DNA of 64,000 bases from Romboutsia ilealis. GTDB lineage: Bacteria; Bacillota; Clostridia; Peptostreptococcales; Peptostreptococcaceae. The notes under the pieces are model-generated. The model was not told where the DNA came from. It was given only the letters and a program-made list of their open reading frames with translations, and ran no database searches. Shown here piece by piece: positions 20,284 to 28,591 of the stretch; within the stretch, counting starts at the first letter, position 1, and every line of letters begins with the position of its first letter. The translations under genes and the position numbers were made by a program. The stretch spans positions 314,317 to 378,316 of the forward strand of contig NZ_LN555523.1 in NCBI RefSeq assembly GCF_900015215.1. Reading direction: 5' to 3'.

Positions 20284-20320
20284 GTATAATATAACAATTG
20301 CGAACTTGATTATATTATAC
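20284..20320. repeat. Perfect 11-bp inverted repeat upstream of the IS lipoprotein gene
   Basis: GTATAATATAA at 20284-20294 and its exact reverse complement TTATATTATAC at 20310-20320, separated by 15 nt. Both arms contain -10-like TATAAT sequence, so this may be overlapping promoters, an operator, or a hairpin in the leader of the lipoprotein mRNA. Confidence 0.6.
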
Positions 20321-20383
20321 AAAATATTCAATTATTTTCCAATTACAAAATGGTTTCATTAATTTGAAGTAAAGTTCCTTATT

Positions 20384-21430
20384 TTAGGTTAACTCAATGA
20401 ATCTATTTCTAATAGTTTCTCTAGTTACATATGTATCCTTAGTAGCTACATTCACTAGCATATCTTTAATTCGGTCACCCTTTTTATTCTTCTTACTTAG
20501 TTGGAGAAATTTAAACCAAGCCAAATAATTGTTGATATATTTTGTGGATACACCATTAAAAGGCATTAACCATCTCTTAAAACTACTGTGAAGAGCATTT
20601 ATATGCTGTAAATGATAAACACTATCTATCATTGATTTTCCTCTAGGAACTTGCTTTAATTCTATGTTCAACTTGTCCTTTATTCCTATATATGATTTAT
20701 GTGAATCTACGCAAAAAGTAGTCTCTTCACATATTTTATTGTCAAAGAAGTTAACTATTTGATTTGTTGTAATTTTACCGTTACAAACAGCACTAATAAG
20801 GATATTTCCTTTTCTATCAATTGCTGTCTCTATACAAATCTGCTCTTTTGATATTCCTCTTTTCTTCTTATCATTTTTACCTTTACCTCTTTTTCTAGGG
20901 TTTCTAGGCATTACAAATGTAGTACTTTTAGAATGATTGCCTTTAAAAGACTCCTTAATAAAGCATTCATCTACTTCAACTATACCTTCAACCTTATCAT
21001 TTTTTAATGATAGATTGATTACATCAAGTATCCTATGACGCATGTAAAAAGACGTTTTAACACCTACTCCGACTTCTTCAGCACATTTTCTTATAGAAAG
21101 TCCTAATATCATTAATTCACAGTATTTTAACCATTTATCTAAGCCTAATTTTGTATTAGAGAATGGAGACATAGTAAACTCATCAAAACTTGTGCGACAA
21201 CGTTTACAAATATATCTTTGTCTTCCGTTAGATTTCCCATTTTTATTTACATCTTTACATTGACATTTTGGACATTCGTATCCCTTGGAAAATCTACTTT
21301 CTTTAACATTATCTCTAATTTCAAAAGAATTAAATAAAGTACTTAATACTTCTTGTGCTACTGAAATTAACTCTGTAAGTTCATTCTTTTTTAAATCTTT
21401 TATCATAGCTTTTATATCTATTTTTGACAT
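20384..21430 (-). CDS. IS1595-family transposase
   Basis: Catalyses movement of the surrounding element. The 348-residue protein has an N-terminal zinc ribbon (CPKCQCKDVNKNG ... ICKRC, residues about 53-80), a helix-turn-helix-like stretch (GLSIRKCAEEVGVGVKT) and an ISXO2-type RNase H-fold core with VEVDECFIKESFKG (first acidic residue), FCVDSHKSY (second) and a late conserved INALHSSFKRWL segment. The frame is uninterrupted, with AGGAAGGA before the ATG at 21430. It is full length for the family, so the copy could still be active. Confidence 0.9.
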   Translation of the reverse strand: MSKIDIKAMIKDLKKNELTELISVAQEVLSTLFNSFEIRDNVKESRFSKGYECPKCQCKDVNKNGKSNGRQRYICKRCRTSFDEFTMSPFSNTKLGLDKWLKYCELMILGLSIRKCAEEVGVGVKTSFYMRHRILDVINLSLKNDKVEGIVEVDECFIKESFKGNHSKSTTFVMPRNPRKRGKGKNDKKKRGISKEQICIETAIDRKGNILISAVCNGKITTNQIVNFFDNKICEETTFCVDSHKSYIGIKDKLNIELKQVPRGKSMIDSVYHLQHINALHSSFKRWLMPFNGVSTKYINNYLAWFKFLQLSKKNKKGDRIKDMLVNVATKDTYVTRETIRNRFIELT

Positions 21431-21506
21431 AATATTAGGTATCCTTCCTGTAAATTAGTTGAAATATAGTTTATATCTATATTATAGCCTATGTTATATA
21501 TAATTA

Positions 21507-21558
21507 ATCACGAAGTTAGCTAACATAGCCTTAATTTTAAATAACTGTCTCTTTATTT
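21507..21558 (-). repeat. Right terminal inverted repeat of the IS
   Basis: Reverse complement of the left end (see 19401-19452), with roughly 42 matching positions out of about 52. Its outer edge is 63 nt from the ssb start codon. Confidence 0.88.
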
Positions 21559-21621
21559 GTATAAACGCATAGATCTTTGTTTATAATCTTACTGAAAATA
21601 TATATTAAAAGGCGGTATTAT

Positions 21622-22053
21622 ATGAATAATGTAGTTTTAGTAGGTAGGCTAACTAAAGACCCAGAATTAAGATATGTAGGCGAAAAGAATAATGCATTAA
21701 CTAATTTTTCTTTAGCTGTAGATAGAGGATATAAAAATTTACAAGGTGAAAGCAAAGTTGATTTTATCAATATAGAAATTTGGGGTAAGCAAGCTGAAAT
21801 TTTTTGCACATATATGGAAAAAGGTAAGATGGTAGGTATAGAGGGCAAAATAATAGCTGATAAGTATAAAAATGAAAATGGAGAAAATAGATATATTACT
21901 AGAGTTAGAGCTAACTCTTTTAGATTTTTAGATTCTAAAAATAAAAATATTGCAACAGTAGGAGAGACAGAGGCGAATTATTATAATTCTAATACTTTAT
22001 TTAATCAAGTTGACAAAGAAAGGGGATTATCTATTGAAGAATTACCTTTTTAG
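21622..22053 (+). CDS. ssb: Single-stranded DNA-binding protein
   Basis: Binds ssDNA in replication and repair. The 143-residue protein has the OB-fold signature MNNVVLVGRLTKDPELRY, FINIEIWGKQAE and KGKMVGIEGKI, a low-complexity linker, and the acidic C-terminal tip SIEELPF that recruits partner proteins. ATG 21622 has AAGGCGG upstream; a longer frame to 21577 starts in sequence between the IS edge and this site. It is not flanked by rpsF/rpsR, so it is likely a stand-alone ssb copy. A TATAAT at 21582-21587 may be its -10 box. Confidence 0.95.
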   Translation: MNNVVLVGRLTKDPELRYVGEKNNALTNFSLAVDRGYKNLQGESKVDFINIEIWGKQAEIFCTYMEKGKMVGIEGKIIADKYKNENGENRYITRVRANSFRFLDSKNKNIATVGETEANYYNSNTLFNQVDKERGLSIEELPF

Positions 22054-22166
22054 TAAAAAAATATATATTAATGAATTTTAAATAAAACGAATTAAATAAA
22101 AATGCGTAATTACATACTAATAAATAAAATAAAGTAAAAACGATAAATAAGTTAATAAAATCAATT

Positions 22167-22204
22167 AAAATAAACTACAATTGGATATGTAGTTTATTTT
22201 TTTA
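22167..22204 (+). terminator. Intrinsic terminator after ssb
   Basis: Stem AAAATAAACTAC (22167-22178) with GTAGTTTATTTT (22189-22200), followed by further T residues. Confidence 0.88.
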
Positions 22205-22275
22205 TGTACAATAAAAAAGAAATTGTATATAATATAATTAAGCAAATAAAAAAGTTCGTATAGGGGGGAATTATA

Positions 22276-23538
22276 ATGAAAAAGAGTACATTAACAGGTA
22301 AAATTTTAATAGGCCTATTTTTAGGATTTATATTTGGAATATCTTTAAAACATATACCATCAAGTTATATAAAAGATACTGTTATTTTAGATGGATTTTT
22401 AAAAATACTAGGTAATGGATTTACAGCTGCTATAAAAATGATGGTAGTTCCATTAGTGTTTGTTTCGTTAATTTGTGGAACTGCATCTATGGGAGATGTA
22501 AAAAAGTTAGGAAGAATTGGTGGAAAAACGATGTTGTTTTACTTATTAACAACTGCAATAGCTATAATTATAGCACTATTTTTAGGAATAATGCTTAAGC
22601 CAGGTGAAGGTTTAGATATGAGTAATATGATGTCAGGGGAAGTCGCAATTGGAGAAGCAAAATCATTAGTGGATATAATATTAAATATAATACCTACGAA
22701 TCCGATACAATCTTTAGCTAATGGTGAAATGTTACAAGTAATATTCTTTGCATTATTAACAGGAGTTGCTTTAAATATAGTTGGAAAAAATGCAGAACCA
22801 ATAAAAGTTATATTTGAAAGTGCGAATGAAGTATGTATGAAAATGGTAAATTTAATAATGTTATTTGCACCATATGGTGTATTTGCATTAGTGGCTAATA
22901 CATTTGCTACAGTTGGAAGTGAAGCTATAATAGCACTTCTAAAGTATATATTAGTAGTGTTATTAGGAATGATTATACATGTTACTATGGTTTATGGTGG
23001 GTTATTTAAAATATTTGCAAAACAAAGCATTAAACCTTTTTTAAGTAAATTTGCACGAGTTGCTGCAGTAACATTCTCAACAGCTTCTAGTAATGCATCA
23101 GTTCCAGTTAGTTTAGAAATAATGGAGGAGTTAGGAGTAGGGAAAACTACAAGATCATTTACAATTCCAATGGGAGCTACTATTAATATGGACGGAACAG
23201 CTATAATGCAAGGTGTTGCAGCATTATTTATAGCTCAGATATATGGTATAGATCTTGGAGTAAATTCTATGATAACTATAGTTCTTACTGCCACATTAGC
23301 ATCTATCGGAACTGCAGGAGTTCCAGGTGTTGGTATGATAATGCTATCTATGGTTCTTACATCTGTAGGACTTCCCCTAGAAGGAATTGGTTTAATTATG
23401 GGTGTTGAAAGAATTATAGATATGTTTAGAACAACTGTAAATGTAATGGGGGATAATATAGTTACATTAATAATTGCCAATAGTGAAAAAGATTTAAACT
23501 TAGATGAATATAATAATAAGATAAAAGAAAGAATTTAA
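22276..23538 (+). CDS. Dicarboxylate/amino acid:cation symporter (DAACS)
   Basis: Membrane carrier of the glutamate transporter (GltP/DctA) fold that couples uptake of an acidic or neutral amino acid or dicarboxylate to Na+ or H+. The 420-residue protein has about eight membrane helices, the hairpin-1 serine-rich motif FSTASSNASVP and the conserved GATINMDGTAIMQGVAALFIAQ-type segment near residues 300-320. It is preceded by GGGGGGAA and stands alone between two terminators. The altered serine motif (STASSNAS rather than SSSAA) leaves the substrate open. Confidence 0.9.
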   Translation: MKKSTLTGKILIGLFLGFIFGISLKHIPSSYIKDTVILDGFLKILGNGFTAAIKMMVVPLVFVSLICGTASMGDVKKLGRIGGKTMLFYLLTTAIAIIIALFLGIMLKPGEGLDMSNMMSGEVAIGEAKSLVDIILNIIPTNPIQSLANGEMLQVIFFALLTGVALNIVGKNAEPIKVIFESANEVCMKMVNLIMLFAPYGVFALVANTFATVGSEAIIALLKYILVVLLGMIIHVTMVYGGLFKIFAKQSIKPFLSKFARVAAVTFSTASSNASVPVSLEIMEELGVGKTTRSFTIPMGATINMDGTAIMQGVAALFIAQIYGIDLGVNSMITIVLTATLASIGTAGVPGVGMIMLSMVLTSVGLPLEGIGLIMGVERIIDMFRTTVNVMGDNIVTLIIANSEKDLNLDEYNNKIKERI

Positions 23539-23576
23539 TATAAAAATGTACTTTAAAATTTAGAGTGTCTACAAGT

Positions 23577-23610
23577 TGAGGTATATGTATTTTACATATA
23601 CCTTATTTTT
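23577..23610 (+). terminator. Intrinsic terminator after the symporter gene
   Basis: Stem AGGTATATGTA / TACATATACCT with a 3-nt loop, followed by TATTTTT. Confidence 0.88.
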
Positions 23611-23734
23611 ATTATTTAAAAACCATATATTATATTTTACTTTATTTGGAATATAGAGTAAGTAAGAATTTTAGTATTAATATACCGAACAAGCATATAT
23701 ATTTAGAAGAGAGGTGCACTTAGGAGGATAGAGT

Positions 23735-24835
23735 ATGAAAAGTAAAGTTAATATTAAAGAAATTTTAAAATTAGCAGGTACATATATTTCAGTATGCATA
23801 GGGTCAGGATTTGCTACAGGACAAGAAATTATGCAATTTTTTTCAGCGCATGGAATGATAAGTATATTATCTAATATTATATGTATGGGGATAATGGCTT
23901 ATTGTGGAGCGAGTTTACTTGAAATTGGAAATCAGAAAAACTTAAAGTCGAGTAATGATATATTTGAATATCTATGTGTAAAGCATATAGGAAAATTATT
24001 TAAAGGCTTTATGCCAATATTTTTCTTTTGTAGTTTTGTGATTATGTTGTCTGGAGCAGGAGCATCGATAAATCAATATTATGGAATAAGTAAAAATATT
24101 GGATCGTTGATTTTAGCTATAATAACGTTATGTTCAGTTCTTCTAGGTATAAATAAAGTAATAAGCATATTAGGAAATATAGGTCCGATGATAGCAATAA
24201 TATCTATAGGTGTTGGAACTGTGACCATATCTAGAAATATAGACTCATTTTGTATAGCTGATGAAATAATAGGAACATTAAACATAACAAAAGCGATAGA
24301 TAATTGGTGGATGACAGCAATTATCTATAGTGGTCTAAATCTAATAATTGCTACACCATTTTTAGTAGGAGTTGGTGCAACTGCAACAAATAAGACAAAT
24401 TGTATATGGGGAGGAATTCTAGGAGGCATAGTATTTATGATTGCAGCTATGACTTTAAATATGGGGATAATGTCTGATATACAAAATACATATATAACAG
24501 AAATACCTACATTATATATGGCTAAAAATATTGGTCCTATAGTAGGAATGATGTTCTCGTTTATGCTTATTGCAGGAATATACACAACAGCGGTTCCTTT
24601 ACTTTGGAGTGTATGTGATAGTTTTTCAAAAGAAAAAACATCTAAGTTCACACTTATTGCTTTATTTTGTACGGTTATAGGATTTATAGGGTCAAGGTTA
24701 CCATTTTCAATGCTTGTTAATATAATATATCCTATGTCAGGGTTATTTGGAGTAATTATAATTATTTCAATTTTTATAAGACACATAATAAACTCTGTAC
24801 ATGGAGTTGTAAAAGTATTTTATGCAAGTAGATAA
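23735..24835 (+). CDS. YkvI-family membrane protein (putative transporter)
   Basis: A 366-residue protein with about ten hydrophobic segments. The N-terminal stretch GTYISVCIGSGFATGQEIMQFF is characteristic of YkvI-like proteins, which have an amino-acid-transporter (LeuT/APC-like) fold. The unwound helix glycines (GSGFATG) support a transport role. It has AGGAGGA upstream of ATG 23735 and is monocistronic. The substrate is unknown. Confidence 0.8.
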   Translation: MKSKVNIKEILKLAGTYISVCIGSGFATGQEIMQFFSAHGMISILSNIICMGIMAYCGASLLEIGNQKNLKSSNDIFEYLCVKHIGKLFKGFMPIFFFCSFVIMLSGAGASINQYYGISKNIGSLILAIITLCSVLLGINKVISILGNIGPMIAIISIGVGTVTISRNIDSFCIADEIIGTLNITKAIDNWWMTAIIYSGLNLIIATPFLVGVGATATNKTNCIWGGILGGIVFMIAAMTLNMGIMSDIQNTYITEIPTLYMAKNIGPIVGMMFSFMLIAGIYTTAVPLLWSVCDSFSKEKTSKFTLIALFCTVIGFIGSRLPFSMLVNIIYPMSGLFGVIIIISIFIRHIINSVHGVVKVFYASR

Positions 24836-24944
24836 CATGAGTAAATTCATTTAATATATATTTTAGAAAAGTAGATGGGCATACTATAAAATATAATCTA
24901 ACTATGTTAATATATTTAGAGAACTTAAGTTAAGGAGATTACAT

Positions 24945-25811
24945 ATGAAAAAACAATTAGAGATAGATTATGCATTTGGATATGTCTACGACAAAAGTAA
25001 ATTAATAGTATTATATCCAGCGGGAACTAACATAATAGATTTAGACGATTATGAAATGGAAGTTGAGGTAGCTTTTTTAGAAGATGGTATAGATGCAGCC
25101 TTTGAAGAAAATGATGTGAAGGAAGCAAATGAAACAATAAAACCTTTAGAAACTTTTTTAATGAAGCCAAGCAAAGTAATACCATTTGTAATTAGCATAA
25201 AAAATGCAGAAACTAAGGAAGAACTACCTAAGCTATTAGCTGAATTTGATGAAGAATATGAAGTAAAAGAAAATTATATAAAAAAAGGATATGAAATAAA
25301 AGATATATATCATGTATTTGAAAATGTAGTAAGTTATATACCTAAAGAAAACTTAGAAAATTTAAATATACTAAAAATAGAAAATGATAAGTTTGATATG
25401 GATAAATTTATAAGTACTGTAAGTGAAAATTTAGATGAGGCTATAAATAAAAATTTAATAGCTATAGATATGAAACAAAGTGAACTAACACCTAGATTGT
25501 ATATAAAAGCAGATGGAAAAACTAATACTAAATTTGTTGTGTTTGGTACAGATATAAATAGCTATTCACAAGGTATATTATGTGCGAATAATGAGGTTAT
25601 AAAAGATTTAGATATAGATATGGGAGATGTTGAAATATCTAATACAAGAGATATAGGATATATAATAAATGAAGAAAATGGATATCTTACATTTAAAATA
25701 GCAAATTACAATAGTCAAACATCAAATAATAATCAAATAGCTCAAATAGTAGATTATAGTGGTATATTTAAGCTTATGATGATAGATTTTATAAAGCAAT
25801 TTGTAAGATAG
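24945..25811 (+). CDS. Hypothetical soluble protein of 288 residues
   Basis: An acidic protein without signal peptide or membrane segments, beginning MKKQLEIDYAFGYVYDKSK and ending FKLMMIDFIKQFVR. Alternating hydrophobic and acidic segments suggest a mixed alpha/beta fold; a loop rich in Asn, Gln and Ser (NSQTSNNNQIAQ) lies near residue 265. I recognise no family. AAGGAG lies seven bases before ATG, and a strong terminator follows, so it is a single-gene transcript. The composition resembles its neighbours and gives no hint of transfer. Confidence 0.75.
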   Translation: MKKQLEIDYAFGYVYDKSKLIVLYPAGTNIIDLDDYEMEVEVAFLEDGIDAAFEENDVKEANETIKPLETFLMKPSKVIPFVISIKNAETKEELPKLLAEFDEEYEVKENYIKKGYEIKDIYHVFENVVSYIPKENLENLNILKIENDKFDMDKFISTVSENLDEAINKNLIAIDMKQSELTPRLYIKADGKTNTKFVVFGTDINSYSQGILCANNEVIKDLDIDMGDVEISNTRDIGYIINEENGYLTFKIANYNSQTSNNNQIAQIVDYSGIFKLMMIDFIKQFVR

Positions 25812-25814
25812 CTA

Positions 25815-25855
25815 AAAAATAAGCAGATTATAATTATAATCTGCTTATTTTTTTA
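25815..25855. terminator. Palindromic terminator, probably bidirectional
   Basis: A perfect palindrome of about 36 nt centred near 25834, arms AAAATAAGCAGATTATAA and its complement, with A and T runs on the two sides. Confidence 0.9.
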
Positions 25856-25967
25856 ATATTAGTAATTAAAAAAAGTATATATAATATATAATTATCTATC
25901 ATATGTTACTCAATAATAATAGTATATAAGGCTAAAATGTTTAGAAATAAAAAGAGCCTTAGAATCT

Positions 25968-26294
25968 TTATCTATTACCGTAAATTAATAAAAGATAAGC
26001 TGCACCGGCTAATAATGGATTATCACCGTCAATTCTTCCAACTACAGTATTACCTTTAATTATAAAACCATCTTCTGAAACTTTCCCAATAGGGCTATTA
26101 TTTATATAATGATTATGAACTATACCATTTTCGTCAATTCTACCAACTACATTATTATTGTTATCATAAATAAAATTATTGTCATCAACTCTCCCTATAG
26201 GACACTGATTATAGATATGATTATGAACGATGTTATCAGAATCTAATCTTGCTATAGCTCCAAAATTGTATGGAAAATTAACTATTTTATTCAT
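25968..26294 (-). CDS. Five-repeat small protein (possible 5-fold beta-flower)
   Basis: The 108-residue protein is built from five tandem units opening with IARLD, IGRVD, VGRID, IGKVS and VGRID at roughly 16-20 residue spacing, each followed by an N/D-rich turn and often an IVHNH-type strand. Five such beta units would fit a small five-fold closed beta structure; I recall a family annotated as 5-fold beta-flower protein, but this assignment is tentative. A short hydrophobic C-terminus (LLAGAAYLLLIYG) follows. The ribosome binding site AAAGGTTGGTG precedes the ATG at 26294. It is convergent with the upstream 288-residue gene. Confidence 0.7.
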   Translation of the reverse strand: MNKIVNFPYNFGAIARLDSDNIVHNHIYNQCPIGRVDDNNFIYDNNNNVVGRIDENGIVHNHYINNSPIGKVSEDGFIIKGNTVVGRIDGDNPLLAGAAYLLLIYGNR

Positions 26295-26594
26295 ATAGCA
26301 CCAACCTTTATATTGATAATATTTTGTATATTAAATCTTATGATAAGAATTCTAGAAAATATAACTTAAACTTTTAAATCAACGTTAAGAATACATAATG
26401 TATGAATATTTATTATATCAGTAGGTTAAATTATTTAGGAAGAATTAGTAGATATTATAAAACTTATATAAACTACAAATTATATGAAATAAAAAATATC
26501 TAATATGATAAAACATAATAGCTCTAATAATAAAGTGTAATCTTATTTGATAATTACTTTCATAAAAAGAACTATTATGTGTGGAGGTTATTAT
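26295..26594. other. Intergenic region, AT-rich, nothing recognised
   Basis: Divergent spacer between the five-repeat protein and the BMP-type lipoprotein. I looked for purine, preQ1 and T-box landmarks because the right-hand gene may bind nucleosides, and saw none. Confidence 0.5.
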
Positions 26595-27635
26595 ATGAAA
26601 TTAAAGAAAATAGTATCGCTAGCAATGTCAGTAGTACTATCAATATCTTTATTAATAGGATGTTCGGGTAAAAATAAAGATGATTCGGATAATGCAAGTA
26701 ATGAAAAAGCTATATTAAAAATAGGTATGATAACTGATGTAGCCGGTGTAAATGATCAAAGTTTTAACCAAAGTGCATGGGAAGGACTTCAAAAAGCTAA
26801 AGAAGAATTAGGAGTAGAAGTTACATATTTAGAATCAAAACAAGACTCAGATTATGCTACTAATATAGAAACATTTGTAGATGAAGATGTAGACTTAATA
26901 TTAGGAGTTGGTGCGAAATTAGCTTCAGCTATAGAAGAAGGAGCCGGATTATATCCAAATCAAAAGTTTGCTATCGTAGATGAAGAGTTACCAAGTGATA
27001 TAAAAAATGTAAAATCTATATTATTTAATTCTCAGGAAGCTGCATATTTAGTAGGATTAATAGCTGGTAAAATGACTAAAACTAATAATGTAGGATTTAT
27101 AGGTGGAATGGAGATACCAGTTATAGATACTTTCAAATACGGATATATGGCTGGAGTAAAAAATGCTAATTCTAATGTACAAATACAAGATCAATTTGCA
27201 AACTCATTTACAGATCAAGCAAAGGGAAAAGCAATAGCAAATCAAATGTATGGTCAGGGCGCAGATATAATATTTATTGCAGGTGGAGATGTTGGAACCG
27301 GAGCAATAGAAGCGGCTAAAGAAAAAAATAAGTATGCAATAGGCGTGGATAGAGATCAAAGTGATTTAGCACCAAAAAATGTTTTAACATCAGCTATAAA
27401 AAGAGTAGATGTTGGTGTTTATGAAACAGTTAAAAATCTAGTTGATGGAAATTTTGAAGGTGGAACAACTACTGTGTATGGCTTAGATCAAGATGCTATA
27501 GGGATAGCTCCTACTACTAAAAATTTAGTCCCAAAAGATATATTAGATTATGTGAATGAAGAAATTGAGAAGCTAAAAAAGGGTGACATAAAAGTACCTA
27601 AAGATAAATCAGAATATAATGCTATTATGAAATAG
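26595..27635 (+). CDS. BMP-family substrate-binding lipoprotein
   Basis: Extracytoplasmic binding lipoprotein of the basic membrane protein (Med/PnrA) family, members of which usually capture purine nucleosides for an ABC importer. The 346-residue protein has a lipoprotein signal with lipobox LLIGC (Cys near residue 22), then GMITDVAGVNDQSFNQSAWEG, the family signature, and FIGGMEIPVI. ATG 26595 has GTGGAGG upstream; the frame from 26547 has no site. The ABC ATPase and permeases normally following such genes are absent here, since a strong terminator comes right after the stop. Confidence 0.92.
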   Translation: MKLKKIVSLAMSVVLSISLLIGCSGKNKDDSDNASNEKAILKIGMITDVAGVNDQSFNQSAWEGLQKAKEELGVEVTYLESKQDSDYATNIETFVDEDVDLILGVGAKLASAIEEGAGLYPNQKFAIVDEELPSDIKNVKSILFNSQEAAYLVGLIAGKMTKTNNVGFIGGMEIPVIDTFKYGYMAGVKNANSNVQIQDQFANSFTDQAKGKAIANQMYGQGADIIFIAGGDVGTGAIEAAKEKNKYAIGVDRDQSDLAPKNVLTSAIKRVDVGVYETVKNLVDGNFEGGTTTVYGLDQDAIGIAPTTKNLVPKDILDYVNEEIEKLKKGDIKVPKDKSEYNAIMK

Positions 27636-27636
27636 C

Positions 27637-27680
27637 ATAACAAAAGGTATCTCTAATTTATAGAGATACCTTTTGTTATA
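27637..27680. terminator. Terminator after the BMP lipoprotein gene
   Basis: An unusually long stem of about 18-19 bp (TAACAAAAGGTATCTCTA with its complement) and a 5-nt loop ATTTA. Both arms have A/T runs at the outer ends, so it may act in both directions. Confidence 0.9.
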
Positions 27681-27805
27681 GAATCTAATTACATATATTT
27701 GTTGCACTAGTTAATCTATTGTAGATATTCAAGATATTATAAAGGCTCGTATTTTCAATAACTAAATTTAAATATCAAAATGTATTATATTTATAAAAAT
27801 GAATA

Positions 27806-27845
27806 TATAAAAGGTCCTTATTTAAAATATATTTAAATAAGGACC
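27806..27845 (-). terminator. Terminator of the coat protein gene
   Basis: A 14-bp perfect stem GGTCCTTATTTAAA / TTTAAATAAGGACC with loop ATATA, followed on the minus strand by TTTTATA. Confidence 0.85.
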
Positions 27846-27864
27846 ACTTATTAATTACTTTATA

Positions 27865-28374
27865 TTATTGAACTTGATACATACCATGACTAGCCATATA
27901 ATTATAGATTTTTTCTCCATGTTCTTGCTCTTCTTTTTGAATATGATTTAATACCTGTCTTACATTTTTATCTCTAAATTCGAATATAGCAGTATTATAT
28001 GTAGCGGATATAAATTTTTCAGTAGATAGTGAATCATTACAAAGCATTTTATCATGTTCGTTATAAGTGTTAGATCCTAAATTTATAGGAGATTGATTTA
28101 TAAATTGTTGATTTATCGACTGTTGATTATAACTATTTTGTTGACTTCCTTGTGGAGAGTCTTGTTGTTGGTTTATATTTGGAACTATTCCATTTAGTAA
28201 TTGATTGATAGAATCTAGATGTTGTTGTTCTTTTTGAGAAAGTTGAGAAAATAAGTTTTTAAGCTCTGGGCAGTATGCTTTATTTGAATACTCATTATAC
28301 TTGTCAACACATAGTTGCTCATGAGATTTTTCATCTTCTAATAACATTCTTTCTTTTATACTTAAGTTAATCAT
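27865..28374 (-). CDS. CotF-type spore coat protein
   Basis: The 169-residue product carries the ferritin-like helical coat F domain in two parts, LLEDEKSHEQLCVDKYNEYS near the N-terminus and the C-terminal FISATYNTAIFEFRDKNVRQ segment. The two are separated by a Gln/Asn/Ser-rich spacer (residues about 70-110). Such proteins are found in the spore coats of Bacillus and clostridia, indicating an endospore former. The ATG at 28374 has GGAGGTG seven bases upstream; the longer frame to 28422 is not supported. Confidence 0.82.
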   Translation of the reverse strand: MINLSIKERMLLEDEKSHEQLCVDKYNEYSNKAYCPELKNLFSQLSQKEQQHLDSINQLLNGIVPNINQQQDSPQGSQQNSYNQQSINQQFINQSPINLGSNTYNEHDKMLCNDSLSTEKFISATYNTAIFEFRDKNVRQVLNHIQKEEQEHGEKIYNYMASHGMYQVQ

Positions 28375-28591
28375 AAAAACACCTCCAATAGTAGTTTTTG
28401 TAAAATATAAAATAATATCCATAAATCTTGTATTGTTTTAATAAATAAAAATAAGAATTAATGTATGATACTTAGGAAAAACTAAAAGTATAAGGAAATC
28501 GAAATTTTAGATAAGTATATTGAACATTGATAAAAGAACATAATTTTAATACGTAAAATTAATATAGATAATATAGTGAGAGGTAGAGAAT

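Larger units (their letters stand above)
19401..21558. mobile_element. IS1595-like insertion sequence with a passenger gene
   Basis: A 2.16-kb element bounded by imperfect inverted repeats: the outer 20 bases match exactly at both ends, followed by an 8-nt mismatched stretch, then GGCTATGTTAGC and TTCGTGAT matching again. Inside are a transposase and a lipoprotein gene, both on the minus strand. It sits six bases after the stop of the glycogen operon and just upstream of ssb. No perfect 8-bp target duplication is visible; the best is ATATATAA versus TTGTATAA (6 of 8), so the insertion may be old or the exact tip is misplaced. IS1595 relatives with passenger genes are known. Confidence 0.85.

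Noticed and set aside
24325..24786. Minus-strand frame of 153 codons opposite the YkvI-type gene
   Set aside because: Shadow of a real membrane-protein gene; no ribosome binding site, and the translation is rich in Ile/Pro as expected for an antisense artefact.
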